DNA of 64,000 bases from an uncultured Pseudomonas sp. (GCF_946885885.1 NZ_CAMPHN010000001.1:1-64000), one strand, 5' to 3'. Shown: positions 23,745-33,985, numbered from the stretch's first letter. Numbers and translations: made by a program. The notes: generated by a model not told the origin, from the sequence alone.

Positions 23745-24884
23745 ATGCAAGAGCAGTTTTTCGACTGGATCAGAACCCTGGCTCCCGCCCAGTTCAATGC
23801 CCAACCGCAGGAGTGGCTGCGTGCGGCGGTCGCAGTCGCTATCGTCATGAGCCTCAGCGTCTCGCTCGGCGTCTGGCTGTTCGGCGTGCCGCTGACCCTG
23901 AGCCTCGCCGCGCCGGCCGGGGCTTCGGCGGTGTTGCTGTTCGCCGCCTCGTCGAGCCCTTTCGCGCAACCCTGGTCGATCCTGGTCGGCAATCTGCTCG
24001 CCACCTGCATAGGCATCGGCCTGGGCCTGAGTGGGCTGGATACGCAGCTGGCGAGCATGCTGGCCGCCGCCCTCGGGCTGCTTTGCATGTTCGCGTTGCG
24101 CTGCCTGCATCCGCCAGGCTGCGCGGTGGCCGTGGTGATCGCCAGCGGCGGGGTGGATGTCGATGCGCTCGGTTACGCCTTGCTGCAACCGGTGGCGATG
24201 AACTCGCTGCTGCTGGTGGCGGTCGCCTTGCTCTACAACAACCTGACCGGGCACGCCTACCCGAAGTCGCGGCTGGCCAAGGACAACGGCCATCACACCC
24301 GCGATCCGCTGCCGAGCGAGCGCATGAGCTTCACTGGCGAGGATATCGATCAGGCCTTGCGCGAGTTCGGCGAGTACGTCGACGTGACCCGCGACGATCT
24401 GGAACGGCTGATCAAGCAGACCGAGAAACATGCGCTGCGCCGCAGCATGGGCGAGATCACGGCGGCGGATATCATGTCCCGCGATCTCTATTGGGCCACG
24501 CCGGACAGCTTTATCGAGCAGGCCTGGCAAACTCTGCAGGAACACCGCCTGCGCGCGTTACCGGTGCTGGAGCAGGGTAGTCGCAAGCTGATCGGCATCG
24601 TCACCCTGGTCGATCTGCTCAAGCACTTCCAGCCCAGCCAGACGCGGATCAATCTGGGGCGGTTGAAGTTCCTGCGTGGCACCAAGTTGCGCGCGATCAT
24701 GAGTGCGCCGGTGATCGCGGTGCAGCAGGACGCGCATATGGTCGACCTGGTGTTCCTGCTCTCCGACCGCGGCCTGCATTGCCTGCCGGTGGTCGACGAA
24801 CAGCAGCGCCTGGTGGGCATGGTCACCCAGACCGACCTGATCGCCGCGCTGTACCGTAACTGGCTCAAGCACCTGCCGGATTGA
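23745..24884 (+). CDS. HPP-family membrane protein with two CBS domains
   Basis: The start MQEQFFDWIRTL gives 379 residues, with CAGGAAC as ribosome site; the frame runs back to 23703. The N-terminal half has four to five helices and the family signature CLHPPGCA (residues about 118-125). The C-terminal half has a CBS pair (IMSRDLYWATPDS, about 240; IMSAPVIAVQQDAHMVDL, about 317) that probably binds adenine nucleotides. HPP proteins have been linked to nitrite transport in plastids and cyanobacteria, so an anion transport role fits this neighbourhood but is inference. Confidence 0.85.
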   Translation: MQEQFFDWIRTLAPAQFNAQPQEWLRAAVAVAIVMSLSVSLGVWLFGVPLTLSLAAPAGASAVLLFAASSSPFAQPWSILVGNLLATCIGIGLGLSGLDTQLASMLAAALGLLCMFALRCLHPPGCAVAVVIASGGVDVDALGYALLQPVAMNSLLLVAVALLYNNLTGHAYPKSRLAKDNGHHTRDPLPSERMSFTGEDIDQALREFGEYVDVTRDDLERLIKQTEKHALRRSMGEITAADIMSRDLYWATPDSFIEQAWQTLQEHRLRALPVLEQGSRKLIGIVTLVDLLKHFQPSQTRINLGRLKFLRGTKLRAIMSAPVIAVQQDAHMVDLVFLLSDRGLHCLPVVDEQQRLVGMVTQTDLIAALYRNWLKHLPD

Positions 24885-24924
24885 ATTTGCGAACTGCGAG
24901 CCGTGCTTTTTACGACAACAGCCC

Positions 24925-25785
24925 TTAAGTATCGGGATACCAGCGCGACCAATCGAAGTCGTCGCGCACCACTTCGCGCAATAGCTCCAGGGCATTGCGC
25001 AGGGCAGGACTATCGGCGGTGCGGCGGTAGACCAGGTACACCGGATAGGTGAATTCCGGGGCTTGTTCCACCCGTTTGAGAATGCCTTCGTCGAGGTAGC
25101 GCTGTACCACGCGGGTGCGGAAGTAACCGCGCCCGCCGCATTGCAGCAGGTATTGCAAGGCGAATGGGCCGAGGCTGAAGGAGAGGGCGCTGCGGGTGTA
25201 TTCAGGCAATGCGTTGTCGTGCAGTTGGCGAAACGCCGGGCCCCAGTCGATATACATATAGGGTTCGGGGTTGTGGGTCTGCACCACCTGGATCAGCTTT
25301 TCCTCGAGCAATTGCTCGACCTGCAGGCTCGGCCAGTATTCGGGCTGGTGCACCAGCGCGGCGTCGAGCACACCGAGGTCGAGTTGCTGTTGCAGCAGGC
25401 TGCCGCTGGCCACCTCGCTGCGCAGCGCATGGCTCGGCAGGGCCTGCCGCAAGCGCTGCAGCCAGGCCAGCATCAGCGGGTTGCACAAGCTGGTTTCCGC
25501 GCCCAGGGTCAACAGCTCGCCATAGCCGCGGGGCAGCGGCAAATCCCGCCGCGCGGCTTCCCAGGTTTGCACCAGTTGCGTCGCATAGGCGACGAAACGC
25601 TCGCCGTCGGCGGTCAGCCGTGCGCCGGCGCGGTTGCGCACGAACAGCCGGCAGCCGAGCTGGTTCTCCAGGTTATGAATACGCGCCGTCACCGCTGTCT
25701 GAGTGATATGCAGGCGTTCGGCGGTGGCGATAAAGCTGCCGCTGCGGGTGATATCGAGAAAGGTTCGGGCGAGATCGATGTCCAT
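24925..25785 (-). CDS. LysR-family transcriptional regulator
   Basis: The 286-residue product begins MDIDLARTFLDITRSGSF, with a winged helix-turn-helix at residues 18-40 (TAERLHITQTAVTARIHNLE) and a substrate-binding domain after residue 90. It is convergent with the HPP gene (40 bp between stops). Its target and effector are unknown. The next gene on the same strand upstream is the cytochrome c551 gene, but 180 bp separate them, so it probably has its own promoter. Confidence 0.88.
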   Translation of the reverse strand: MDIDLARTFLDITRSGSFIATAERLHITQTAVTARIHNLENQLGCRLFVRNRAGARLTADGERFVAYATQLVQTWEAARRDLPLPRGYGELLTLGAETSLCNPLMLAWLQRLRQALPSHALRSEVASGSLLQQQLDLGVLDAALVHQPEYWPSLQVEQLLEEKLIQVVQTHNPEPYMYIDWGPAFRQLHDNALPEYTRSALSFSLGPFALQYLLQCGGRGYFRTRVVQRYLDEGILKRVEQAPEFTYPVYLVYRRTADSPALRNALELLREVVRDDFDWSRWYPDT

Positions 25786-25964
25786 TGCGGGCGCTTCACT
25801 TCAATAGAACTGATAAGAAGCGGCATTGTATGACAGCGAGGTCTAATTGAACTCAGGCCGGAGCCCTTCACTGCATTGGGCGGATGAATAGGGGCTGACA
25901 AGAGAGATGGGGCGGGACGCCACAGCCGATCGCGAAAAGCGTCGGTGCGACGTCCCCGAGGGAC

Positions 25965-26288
25965 TTACTTGAGGCTCAATACCCATTCGGCGAGGATCTT
26001 GGCTTCTTCGTCGGTAACCGGGTTGGCCGGCATCGGCATCGGCCCCCAGTTGCCCTGGGTACCATTCTTGATGTGCCCGGTCAGCAACTCGACGGCGCCT
26101 TCGGTGCCGGCGTACTTGGCGGCTACTTCCTTCAGCGCCGGGCCGACCATCTTCACGTCGACATTGTGGCAGGCGGCGCAAGGCTTGCTTTTGAACAGCG
26201 CTTCAGCGGCCGCGGGATCGGCGGCCAGGGCGGATTGCATGCCCAGGACGGCACCCAGAGCCAACAGCGGAGACAGAAACTTCTTCAT
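25965..26288 (-). CDS. nirM: Cytochrome c551 (electron donor to nitrite reductase)
   Basis: The 107-residue precursor has a signal peptide cut after about residue 23 (SALA/ADPA), the haem motif CAACH at residues 37-41 and the axial Met in GPMPMP near residue 82. The [18 protein letters not shown] block is typical of Pseudomonas c551 (NirM). It normally carries electrons from the bc1 complex to cytochrome cd1 NirS in the periplasm. Here it stands apart from any nir gene. TGAGGAA precedes the ATG, and a perfect FNR-type box lies 149 bp upstream. Confidence 0.92.
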   Translation of the reverse strand: MKKFLSPLLALGAVLGMQSALAADPAAAEALFKSKPCAACHNVDVKMVGPALKEVAAKYAGTEGAVELLTGHIKNGTQGNWGPMPMPANPVTDEEAKILAEWVLSLK

Positions 26289-26436
26289 GGTATTTCCTCA
26301 AGGCGGATGACGCGGGCGCTATGCAACCTACGTCGTTATGGCTTGGTAAGCGTTGTACCGAACCCTGTGTATCGAGGCGTCACGGCGACGCTCCGTTGAA
26401 ACCGGCTCAGCATAGTCATGGGCCGAGTTTTATTGC

Positions 26437-26450
26437 TTGATCTCAATCAA
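26437..26450. promoter_or_regulatory. Perfect ANR/DNR box between c551 and nirQ
   Basis: TTGATCTCAATCAA matches TTGAT-N4-ATCAA exactly. It lies 149 bp upstream of the c551 start and 196 bp upstream of nirQ. Because nirQ has its own nearer box, this one most likely serves the c551 gene. Confidence 0.8.
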
Positions 26451-26548
26451 CTGATGCGTCCATCAATGTGCGCCCCGGCATCGCCACGGTTCAATGCGGC
26501 TTATCGTCTCAGACAGCGGATGCCGTTAGCGGCCCATCGTCGATGGGC

Positions 26549-26562
26549 TTGACCGTAATCAA
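26549..26562 (+). promoter_or_regulatory. ANR/DNR box of nirQ
   Basis: TTGACCGTAATCAA matches TTGAY-N4-ATCAA. It lies 84 bp before the nirQ GTG start, a good distance for class II activation. Confidence 0.75.
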
Positions 26563-26645
26563 GTGCGGCCGACGGATCGCTTGAGCGCGTTCTCTCGCCA
26601 CGGGTAGCGTGCAGGCATGCTCAATCGCCCGCCGAGGTATCCGTT

Positions 26646-27458
26646 GTGAATGCGCCCATCAAACCAATCGACGCAGGCCTGTGCGCCACGCCTTTCTATC
26701 AATCGTTGGGCAACGAAGAAGTGCTGTTCGAGAAGGCCTGGCAGCATGGCATGCCGGTACTGATCAAAGGTCCGACCGGCTGCGGCAAGACCCGTTTCGT
26801 CCAGTACATGGCGCACCGCCTGAACCTGCCGCTGTACACCGTAGCCTGCCATGACGACCTGTCCGCCGCCGATCTGGTCGGCCGGCATCTGATCGGCAGC
26901 GATGGCACCTGGTGGCAGGACGGCCCGCTGACCCGCGCGGTTCGCGAGGGCGGCATCTGCTACCTGGACGAGGTGGTCGAGGCCCGTCAGGACACCGCCG
27001 TGGTGCTGCACCCGCTGGCCGACGACCGCCGCGAGCTGTACCTGGAGCGTACCGGCGAAGTGCTGCGCGCGCCGCCGGGCTTCATGCTGGTGGTGTCCTA
27101 CAACCCCGGCTATCAGAACCTGCTCAAGGGCATGAAACCGAGCACCCGCCAGCGTTTCGTCGTCCTGCGTTTTGATTACCCGCCGGTGGCCGAGGAGGAA
27201 CGCATAGTGGCCAACGAGGCGCAGGTCGATATCGCCCTGGCGGCCCAGGTGGTCAAGTTGGGGCAGGCGTTGCGCCGTTTGGAGCAACACGACCTGGAGG
27301 AGGTGGCTTCGACCCGTCTGCTGATCTTCGCCGCGCGGATGATCGGCGCCGGCATGAGCCCGCGCGAAGCTTGCCTGGCCTGCCTGGCCGAGCCGCTGTC
27401 GGACGACCCGCAGACGGTTGCGGCGCTGATGGACGTGGTCGATGTCCACTTCGCTTGA
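26646..27458 (+). CDS. nirQ: NirQ/NorQ, MoxR-type AAA+ ATPase for NO/nitrite reductase activation
   Basis: The 270-residue protein starts with GTG, preceded by GAGGT. Walker A is GPTGCGKT (residues about 41-48), Walker B is ICYLDEVVEA (about 103) and the arginine-finger region is STRQR. With the VWA protein NorD it forms a chaperone pair needed for an active NO reductase, by family knowledge. The last 17 bp overlap norE. Its control region holds an FNR-type box. Confidence 0.94.
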   Translation: MNAPIKPIDAGLCATPFYQSLGNEEVLFEKAWQHGMPVLIKGPTGCGKTRFVQYMAHRLNLPLYTVACHDDLSAADLVGRHLIGSDGTWWQDGPLTRAVREGGICYLDEVVEARQDTAVVLHPLADDRRELYLERTGEVLRAPPGFMLVVSYNPGYQNLLKGMKPSTRQRFVVLRFDYPPVAEEERIVANEAQVDIALAAQVVKLGQALRRLEQHDLEEVASTRLLIFAARMIGAGMSPREACLACLAEPLSDDPQTVAALMDVVDVHFA

Positions 27459-28041
27459 ACTGACCCTGCGTCCTGCCGCCAGCCCGGCACGGCATCTGCC
27501 GGGCGACCTGGCGATGTGGTTTTTTATCCTCGCTGAGCTGACGGTATTCGGCCTGCTGATTCTGGTGTTCGCCGTGACCCAGGCCCTGCAACCGCAGCTG
27601 TTTCACCACAGCCGCGAGTTGCTCGACAGCTCCACCGGCTTGGCGCTGACTCTGAGCCTGCTCACCTCCGGGCTGTTCGCCGCCCTGGCCCAGGAACAGG
27701 TACGCCAGGCCAGGCGCCGACGCGCCGCTTGGCTTCTATTGGCGGCGCTGTTGTCGGCTTGTATCTATGTCGGCTTGAAACTCAGCGAATACGCCCATCT
27801 GTCCGGTCTGGGGCTGGGTATGGAGCACAATACCTTCTTCACCCTGTACTGGATTCTCACCGGCTTTCACTTCCTCCATGTGCTGCTCGGCATGCTGATA
27901 CTCGCCTGGCTGGCCGAACGCTGCCGACGCCGTGCCTATGGGCCGGGCAATTGCAGCGTGCTGGAATCCGGCGTGCTCTATTGGCACATGGTCGACCTGG
28001 TATGGGTGCTGCTGTTTCCGCTGGTGTATGTATTGAATTGA
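27442..28041 (+). CDS. norE: NorE, cytochrome c oxidase subunit III-like membrane protein
   Basis: The 199-residue product has five hydrophobic helices and subunit III-type motifs (LPGDLAMWFFILAELTVF near residue 20; HNTFFTLYWILTGFHFLHV near 128; YWHMVDLVWVLLFPLVY at the end). NorE and NorF assist NO reductase function without being catalytic. The start overlaps nirQ. In P. stutzeri the same genes are called nirO and nirP. Confidence 0.9.
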   Translation: MSTSLELTLRPAASPARHLPGDLAMWFFILAELTVFGLLILVFAVTQALQPQLFHHSRELLDSSTGLALTLSLLTSGLFAALAQEQVRQARRRRAAWLLLAALLSACIYVGLKLSEYAHLSGLGLGMEHNTFFTLYWILTGFHFLHVLLGMLILAWLAERCRRRAYGPGNCSVLESGVLYWHMVDLVWVLLFPLVYVLN

Positions 28042-28055
28042 CCGGGGAGGCCGCC

Positions 28056-28313
28056 ATGTCCGCTTCGCGCAAGCTGATCTACTGCTGGCTGGGCCTGGCC
28101 GTGTTGTCCGTGGCCAGCGTGCAGCTGGGCAATAGCAGGGCGACCCTGCTTCTGGCCGCCTGTGTACTGCTCGCAGCACTGGGCAAGGCCTGGCTGATCA
28201 CCGACGGCTTTATGGAACTACGCCACGCCCCACGCTTATGGCGCGGCCTGCTGCTCGCCTGGCCGCTGGCGATGGCGTTGGGTGTGTTGCTGAGTATGCA
28301 GTTCTCTTCGTAG
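28056..28313 (+). CDS. norF: NorF, small membrane protein of the NO reductase cluster
   Basis: The 85-residue product MSASRKLIYCWLGLAVLSV has three hydrophobic helices and resembles cytochrome oxidase subunit IV (COX4) proteins, with the motif KAWLITDGFMELRHAP. It follows norE by 14 bp, with a GGGGAGG ribosome site. By family knowledge it supports NorCB activity together with NorE. Confidence 0.87.
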   Translation: MSASRKLIYCWLGLAVLSVASVQLGNSRATLLLAACVLLAALGKAWLITDGFMELRHAPRLWRGLLLAWPLAMALGVLLSMQFSS

Positions 28314-28500
28314 CCCAAGCGCAATCCGGGAGCGATGGTGCGTGCACCGCCTGTCCCGGATTTCATCCGGGCTACAAATTACCGGTAGGGCGGGTGAAAC
28401 CCGCCAGGGCGCGGTAAATCCAGTCCGTAGCCCGGGTCGAGCACAGCGACACCCGGGAAAGGGTGCCCTGGGTATCGCTGTGCTCAACCCAGGCTACAAG
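28308..28500. repeat. Tandem of three REP-type palindromes before norC
   Basis: In order: a GTAGCCC...GGGCTAC element (28312-28375), a GTAGGGCGGGTGAAACCCGCC half element (28385-28410) and a GTAGCCCGGGTCGAGCACAG element closed by TGTGCTCAACCCAGGCTAC (28427-28497). A further half element with GGCGGACAAGCCTTCGGCAT lies at 28543-28573. No gene is present from 28314 to 28689. Confidence 0.65.
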
Positions 28501-28618
28501 CTGCGCTCAGCGCCAACCTACCCATCACCCCGAATCTGCAAATGGCGGACAAGCCTTCGGCATGTCCGCCCTACGAACAATCGCTTGCGCTATACCCGAC
28601 CGATTCGATCAGGCTTTC

Positions 28619-28632
28619 TTGATTGCCATCAA
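28619..28632 (+). promoter_or_regulatory. Perfect DNR/ANR box of norCB
   Basis: TTGATTGCCATCAA matches the consensus exactly and lies 57 bp before the norC ATG. NO-dependent activation of norCB by DNR is established in Pseudomonas. Confidence 0.82.
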
Positions 28633-28689
28633 GCGGGTTTCGATAGGTCGCTTCCTAGAATGGACTCGCCAAGCAAAGAGGAAGCGACC

Positions 28690-29130
28690 ATGTCAGAGAC
28701 CTTCACCAAGAGCATGGCCAGGAATATCTACTTTGGGGGGAGCCTGTTCTTCTTCCTGGTATTCCTGGCCCTGACCTATCACACCGAGCAGACCTTTCCA
28801 GAACGCAGCAACGAGTCGCAGATGAGCGAGTCGGTGGTGCGCGGTAAAGCGGTCTGGGAAAACAACAACTGCATCGGCTGCCACAGCCTGCTGGGCGAGG
28901 GTGCCTACTTCGCACCCGAGCTGGGCAATGTGTTCACCCGGCGTGGCGAGGAAGCGGCCTTCAAGCCGTTCCTGCAAGCCTGGATGAAGGCGCAGCCCCT
29001 GGGTATCCCGGGGCGCCGGGCGATGCCGCAATTCAACCTCAGCGAGCAGGAAGTGGACGATATGGCGGAGTTCCTCAAGTGGACTTCGAAGATCGACACC
29101 AATGACTGGCCGCCAAACAAGGAGGGCTGA
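28690..29130 (+). CDS. norC: Nitric oxide reductase cytochrome c subunit
   Basis: NorC receives electrons and passes them to NorB for reduction of NO to N2O. The 146-residue product MSETFTKSMARNIYFGG has one membrane anchor (residues about 14-32) and the haem motif CIGCH in NNCIGCHSLLGEG (about 61-65). The length equals that of known NorC. The frame runs back to 28342, but GAGGAAGCGACC before this ATG sets the start. norB follows after 3 bp. Confidence 0.96.
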   Translation: MSETFTKSMARNIYFGGSLFFFLVFLALTYHTEQTFPERSNESQMSESVVRGKAVWENNNCIGCHSLLGEGAYFAPELGNVFTRRGEEAAFKPFLQAWMKAQPLGIPGRRAMPQFNLSEQEVDDMAEFLKWTSKIDTNDWPPNKEG

Positions 29131-30564
<1,434 letters not shown>

Positions 30565-30586
30565 GTGGTGGGTGTTAGTTAACTCT

Positions 30587-30615
30587 CGGCCCGGCTGGTA
30601 CAGCGGGCCGTTTTT
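30587..30615 (+). terminator. Rho-independent terminator after norB
   Basis: CGGCCCGGCTG pairs with CAGCGGGCCG, with one bulged G, around the loop GTA and is followed by TTTTT. It begins 23 bp after the norB stop and would partly separate norCB from norD. Confidence 0.8.
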
Positions 30616-30642
30616 GCATTGGTGGGGAAGAGTGGTCGCAAT

Positions 30643-30722
30643 GCGTAGGGTGTGCCATGCGCACCAAGGGTGATGCAACCAGCGCTGGTGCGCATGGCCT
30701 GGGCGGCCCCACGCACCCTACG
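30643..30722. repeat. REP-type inverted repeat between norB and norD
   Basis: GCGTAGGGTGTGCCATGCGC and its complement GCGCATGGCC...CGCACCCTACG form the arms. A half copy (GTGCGCATGGCGCACCCTACG) is at 11152-11173 behind hemN. Confidence 0.65.
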
Positions 30723-30773
30723 AAGCAGGCCTCAACACCCCATTGGGATATACGCATAAAAGAGGTGAAGCAG

Positions 30774-32615
30774 ATGGCCTTTAGCGTCGAATTGGAAGAG
30801 TGGGTCGGCAGTATCTGGCACCGCTTTATCACTCGCCACGCCAGCCCGGATTTCCCCGAGGCGCGGGTCGAGCTGGACAGCATGCGCCGGCCCCTGACCC
30901 TGCTGTTTCGCGCCTTGGGCGGGGCCACGGGCGTCGGCCTGGAAGCGGCAAGTGCCCGCGAACTGATGCTGCGGCGCAACCTGCTGCAACAAGTCGCCGG
31001 CACCTGCAAACAGCTGCCGGTGGCCTGGTGCGACGCCAATAACCTGCGCCTGCCGTCCAGCCTCGCGGTCTATCCCGAGGCGGCGATGAACCGCGAACTC
31101 TATCGCTGGCTGGCATTGCTCGCCGCGCAAGCGGGGCAGATGCGCCACTGGGCGCGGGACAACCAGCGCTGGACCGAACAATTATTGGCAAGCTACCCGG
31201 CCCTGCGTCCGCGTTATCGGCGCCTGGTCGAAGCCCACCTGCAATTGCGTCCGGACCCCGGTCAGCTCGGCAAAGGCGAGGCCGAGCTGGAGGTGGCGCT
31301 CCGCCAGGCGCTGCGCGAGCCGGGCAGCGTCGAGCATTTCCCGCGCAGCGAACGCGCGCCCTGGCCGCTGCCGCTGTGGTTGTACCCGGCGGAAAACCGC
31401 GGCGAACCCCAGGCCTGCGAGCTGGGCGAGGAAAGCGAGGGCAACCTGCTGACCCCGCCGGGGGAGAGCAAAGGCGGGCCAAAGCGTGCCAAGCGGGTCG
31501 AGGAAAGCACCAGCAAGAGCGGGCTGCTGATCTTCCGCCTGGAGAACCTGTTCAGTTGGTCCGAGCATGTCGAGCTGGATCGCTGTACGGACGACAGCGA
31601 AGACCTGGATGCCGCGCGGGTCGCCGAGGATCTCGACGAGTTGGCCCTGTCCAAGCAACGCCTGCGCAAGGGCGGCGGGCTCAAGCTGCACCTCGACTTG
31701 CCGCCGGCGGATGTCGACGACATGCCCCTGGGCGAGGGCATCAAGCTGCCGGAGTGGGACTATCGCCAGCAGAGCCTGCGCGAGGATTTCGTCAACCTGC
31801 AAATGATGGTGCCGCGCGGCAGCGAGGCGCAGTCTTTGCCCTTGCGTTTGGCGCCTTTGGCCAAGCGTCTGCGCCGGCAATTCGAACACTTGCGCAACGA
31901 CCGTCAATGGCTGCGCCAGCAAACCCAGGGTTCGGAACTGGATATGCAGGCCTGGCTGGATTTCCACGTCGAGCGCCAGCACGGTCAATGTGACGAGCGC
32001 GGCCTGTTTATGGAACAACGGGCGAACCGCCGCGATCTGGCCTGTCTGCTGCTAGCCGACCTGTCGATGTCCACCGACGCGCACCTGGATGACCAGCACC
32101 GGGTGATCGAAGTGATCACCGACAGCCTGTTGCTGTTCGGCGAGACGCTGTCGACTCTGGGCGACAACTTCGCTCTCTACGGTTTCTCCTCGCTGCGCCG
32201 CCAGCAGGTGCGCATGCAGGAACTCAAATCGTTCGAACAGCGCTACGACGACAATACCCGCGGGCGCATCCAGGCGCTCAAACCCGGCTACTACACGCGT
32301 ATGGGCGCGGCTATCCGCCAAGCCAGCGCGCTGCTCGGCGCCTGCAAGCAAAGGCGCAAACTGCTGCTGTTGGTGACTGACGGCAAACCCAACGACCTGG
32401 ATCTTTACGAAGGCCGTTACGGCGTGGAAGACACTCGCGAAGCGGTATTGGAAGCGCGGCGCCAGGGGCTGTTGCCGTTCTGTATCACCATCGACCGCGA
32501 GGCCGGCGACTACCTGCCCTATATGTTCGGCGCCAACGGCTACACCCTGATCCGCCAACCGCAACAACTGCCCCTGCGTCTGCCGCAGCTGTACCGGCAG
32601 TTGACCCAGGTGTGA
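30774..32615 (+). CDS. norD: NorD, VWA-domain activation protein for NO reductase
   Basis: NorD pairs with the AAA+ protein NirQ/NorQ to insert iron into, or otherwise activate, NorB. The start MAFSVELEEWVGSIWHRF gives 613 residues, the usual length, with AGAGGTGAAG before it; the open frame reaches back to 30657 through a REP element. The C-terminal von Willebrand A domain has the metal-site motif DLSMSTD (DxSxS, residue about 429) and LVTDGKPND (about 537). The middle is charged and low in complexity. Confidence 0.94.
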   Translation: MAFSVELEEWVGSIWHRFITRHASPDFPEARVELDSMRRPLTLLFRALGGATGVGLEAASARELMLRRNLLQQVAGTCKQLPVAWCDANNLRLPSSLAVYPEAAMNRELYRWLALLAAQAGQMRHWARDNQRWTEQLLASYPALRPRYRRLVEAHLQLRPDPGQLGKGEAELEVALRQALREPGSVEHFPRSERAPWPLPLWLYPAENRGEPQACELGEESEGNLLTPPGESKGGPKRAKRVEESTSKSGLLIFRLENLFSWSEHVELDRCTDDSEDLDAARVAEDLDELALSKQRLRKGGGLKLHLDLPPADVDDMPLGEGIKLPEWDYRQQSLREDFVNLQMMVPRGSEAQSLPLRLAPLAKRLRRQFEHLRNDRQWLRQQTQGSELDMQAWLDFHVERQHGQCDERGLFMEQRANRRDLACLLLADLSMSTDAHLDDQHRVIEVITDSLLLFGETLSTLGDNFALYGFSSLRRQQVRMQELKSFEQRYDDNTRGRIQALKPGYYTRMGAAIRQASALLGACKQRRKLLLLVTDGKPNDLDLYEGRYGVEDTREAVLEARRQGLLPFCITIDREAGDYLPYMFGANGYTLIRQPQQLPLRLPQLYRQLTQV

Positions 32616-32644
32616 CAGACCCAGGTGTGACAGATTAGTAGCGC

Positions 32645-32795
32645 GCTTTTGTAGCCCGGATGAAATCCGGGGAAACGGTTCCATGGCGACTTCGTTGGGT
32701 TACGCGGCATTCGGTAGCGGTGGTGTTAGTTCGCCCTGGGCAGCGCCGCTAACCCAACCTACGACCAGGCTCACAGACCGTAGGTTGGGTTAGCG
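32645..32795. repeat. REP-type repeats after norD
   Basis: A half GTAGCCCGGATGAAATCCGG element (32650-32674) is followed by GTTGGGTTACGCGGC facing GCCGCTAACCCAACCTAC, and then by a second inverted GTAGGTTGGGTTAGCGGCGC copy ending near 32800. No gene is present in 32616-32889. Confidence 0.6.
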
Positions 32796-32889
32796 GCGCG
32801 GTGCCAAAAATCACCCAGACACCGCTGCAACCAGCCGCCGCGTAACCCAACAAGCAGGCACAGAAATAGGTGCAGAAACGCCAGGGGCC

Positions 32890-33096
32890 TCAGGCAATAC
32901 TGCGCGGCAACCAGACGATCATCACCGCGCAGAACACCGTCAAGCCGATGCAGAACCACATGAAACGCCGTTGCCGGCGTTCGCCGGCTTGTTCGGCATG
33001 GGCTGGCAACGGCATGCCGCAATGGCCGCATTCGGCTGGTTGCGGCGGCTTGTTCGGGGTGGGATTGTCGCGTTGGCAATACAAACACTGGGGCAT
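32890..33096 (-). CDS. dnrP: DnrP, small zinc-ribbon membrane protein
   Basis: The 68-residue product begins MPQCLYCQRDNPTPNKPPQ and has two CxxC pairs (CLYC and CGHC) forming a likely zinc ribbon, then one C-terminal helix (FMWFCIGLTVFCAVMIVW). Proteins of this type sit next to dnr in Pseudomonas and are called DnrP. Their biochemical role is not known to me. The gene lies 46 bp downstream of dnr and is probably co-transcribed with it. Confidence 0.82.
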   Translation of the reverse strand: MPQCLYCQRDNPTPNKPPQPAECGHCGMPLPAHAEQAGERRQRRFMWFCIGLTVFCAVMIVWLPRSIA

Positions 33097-33142
33097 AAGA
33101 AGGTCGCTCGTCGTTCATCAGCGAAGGCGCAGGGCAGGGCGC

Positions 33143-33826
33143 TTATTCGAACTGTTCCAGGCGCGGACGATCGAGTACGGCGATCAGCCGGCCGTCCTGG
33201 GTGATGATTTCCTCGTCGATCAGCCGGCGGATGATTCGCGAGAATGTCTCCGGCTGGATCGACAGGTGCCCGGCGATCAGCTGCTTGGCCATCGGCAGTT
33301 CGAAACTGTTGCCACCGTCCGGCAAGCGCGCGAGCTGGGTGATCAGGTAGCGCACCACGCGGTGGGTGGCGTTCTTCAGCGACAGGGTTTCGATCTCGTT
33401 GACCCGCTGATGCAGACGCACGCACAGCTTGCCGAGCAAAGCGAAGGTCAGCCGGCTATTGCTTTGCAGCAGGCGCATATAGGTGCTGTTGGCGATGCGG
33501 TAGAGCTGGGTCGGGCACAGCGCCTCGGCCGAGGCTACGTAGTTGGGCGTGTCCATCAGCATCATGGCTTCGGCGAAGGTCTGCCGATTGCCGATGACTT
33601 CGAAGACCTTTTCCTGGCCATCCGGTGTCAGGCGATAGATTTTCACCGCCCCGGCGATCACGAAGTAGAACGCGTTGGCCGCTTCGCCCTGGCGAAACAG
33701 CGGCTCGCCCTTATCGATGCTGAGCAACTGCGCAGTGCTCATGAGTTCGTCCATCTGCTCCTCGTTCAACGGCTCGAACAAGTGATGGCTGCGAAGGATT
33801 TGGTGATGTACGCGATGAAGCACCAT
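33143..33826 (-). CDS. dnr: DNR, NO-responsive Crp/Fnr regulator of denitrification
   Basis: The 227-residue product has the cyclic-nucleotide-like sensor domain (residues about 15-125) and a C-terminal HTH (LIAGHLSIQPETFSRIIRRL, about 175-194). It has no N-terminal cysteine cluster, so it is not an iron-sulfur FNR; Pseudomonas DNR senses NO through haem. It should activate nosR, norC and other boxes of this window. The ATG at 33826 lies only 30 bp after the 42-residue gene, so dnr is probably read through from the ytfE promoter. Confidence 0.95.
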   Translation of the reverse strand: MVLHRVHHQILRSHHLFEPLNEEQMDELMSTAQLLSIDKGEPLFRQGEAANAFYFVIAGAVKIYRLTPDGQEKVFEVIGNRQTFAEAMMLMDTPNYVASAEALCPTQLYRIANSTYMRLLQSNSRLTFALLGKLCVRLHQRVNEIETLSLKNATHRVVRYLITQLARLPDGGNSFELPMAKQLIAGHLSIQPETFSRIIRRLIDEEIITQDGRLIAVLDRPRLEQFE

Positions 33827-33856
33827 GAAAAGGCATCCTGAATAAGAAGGGATGGG

Positions 33857-33985
33857 TTAAAGCGTCTGCTGCGGCCCGGCGTCGGGAGAAGGGCTGCTGA
33901 CGGTGCTGAGGGCGAAACCGCTGGCCAGGGCGAGCGTCGAGGTAAGGACGAGAAACCAGAGCAGCGGTTGGATAAGTTTTTTCAT
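33857..33985 (-). CDS. Small single-helix membrane peptide, 42 residues
   Basis: The peptide begins MKKLIQPLLWFLVLTSTLAL, has one hydrophobic segment (residues 5-28) and a short Ser/Pro-rich tail ending DAGPQQTL. It could be an inner-membrane miniprotein or a secreted peptide. Its ATG overlaps the stop of ytfE (ATGA), so translation is coupled, and dnr follows within 30 bp. I know of no function. It is too short for most gene callers. Confidence 0.65.
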   Translation of the reverse strand: MKKLIQPLLWFLVLTSTLALASGFALSTVSSPSPDAGPQQTL

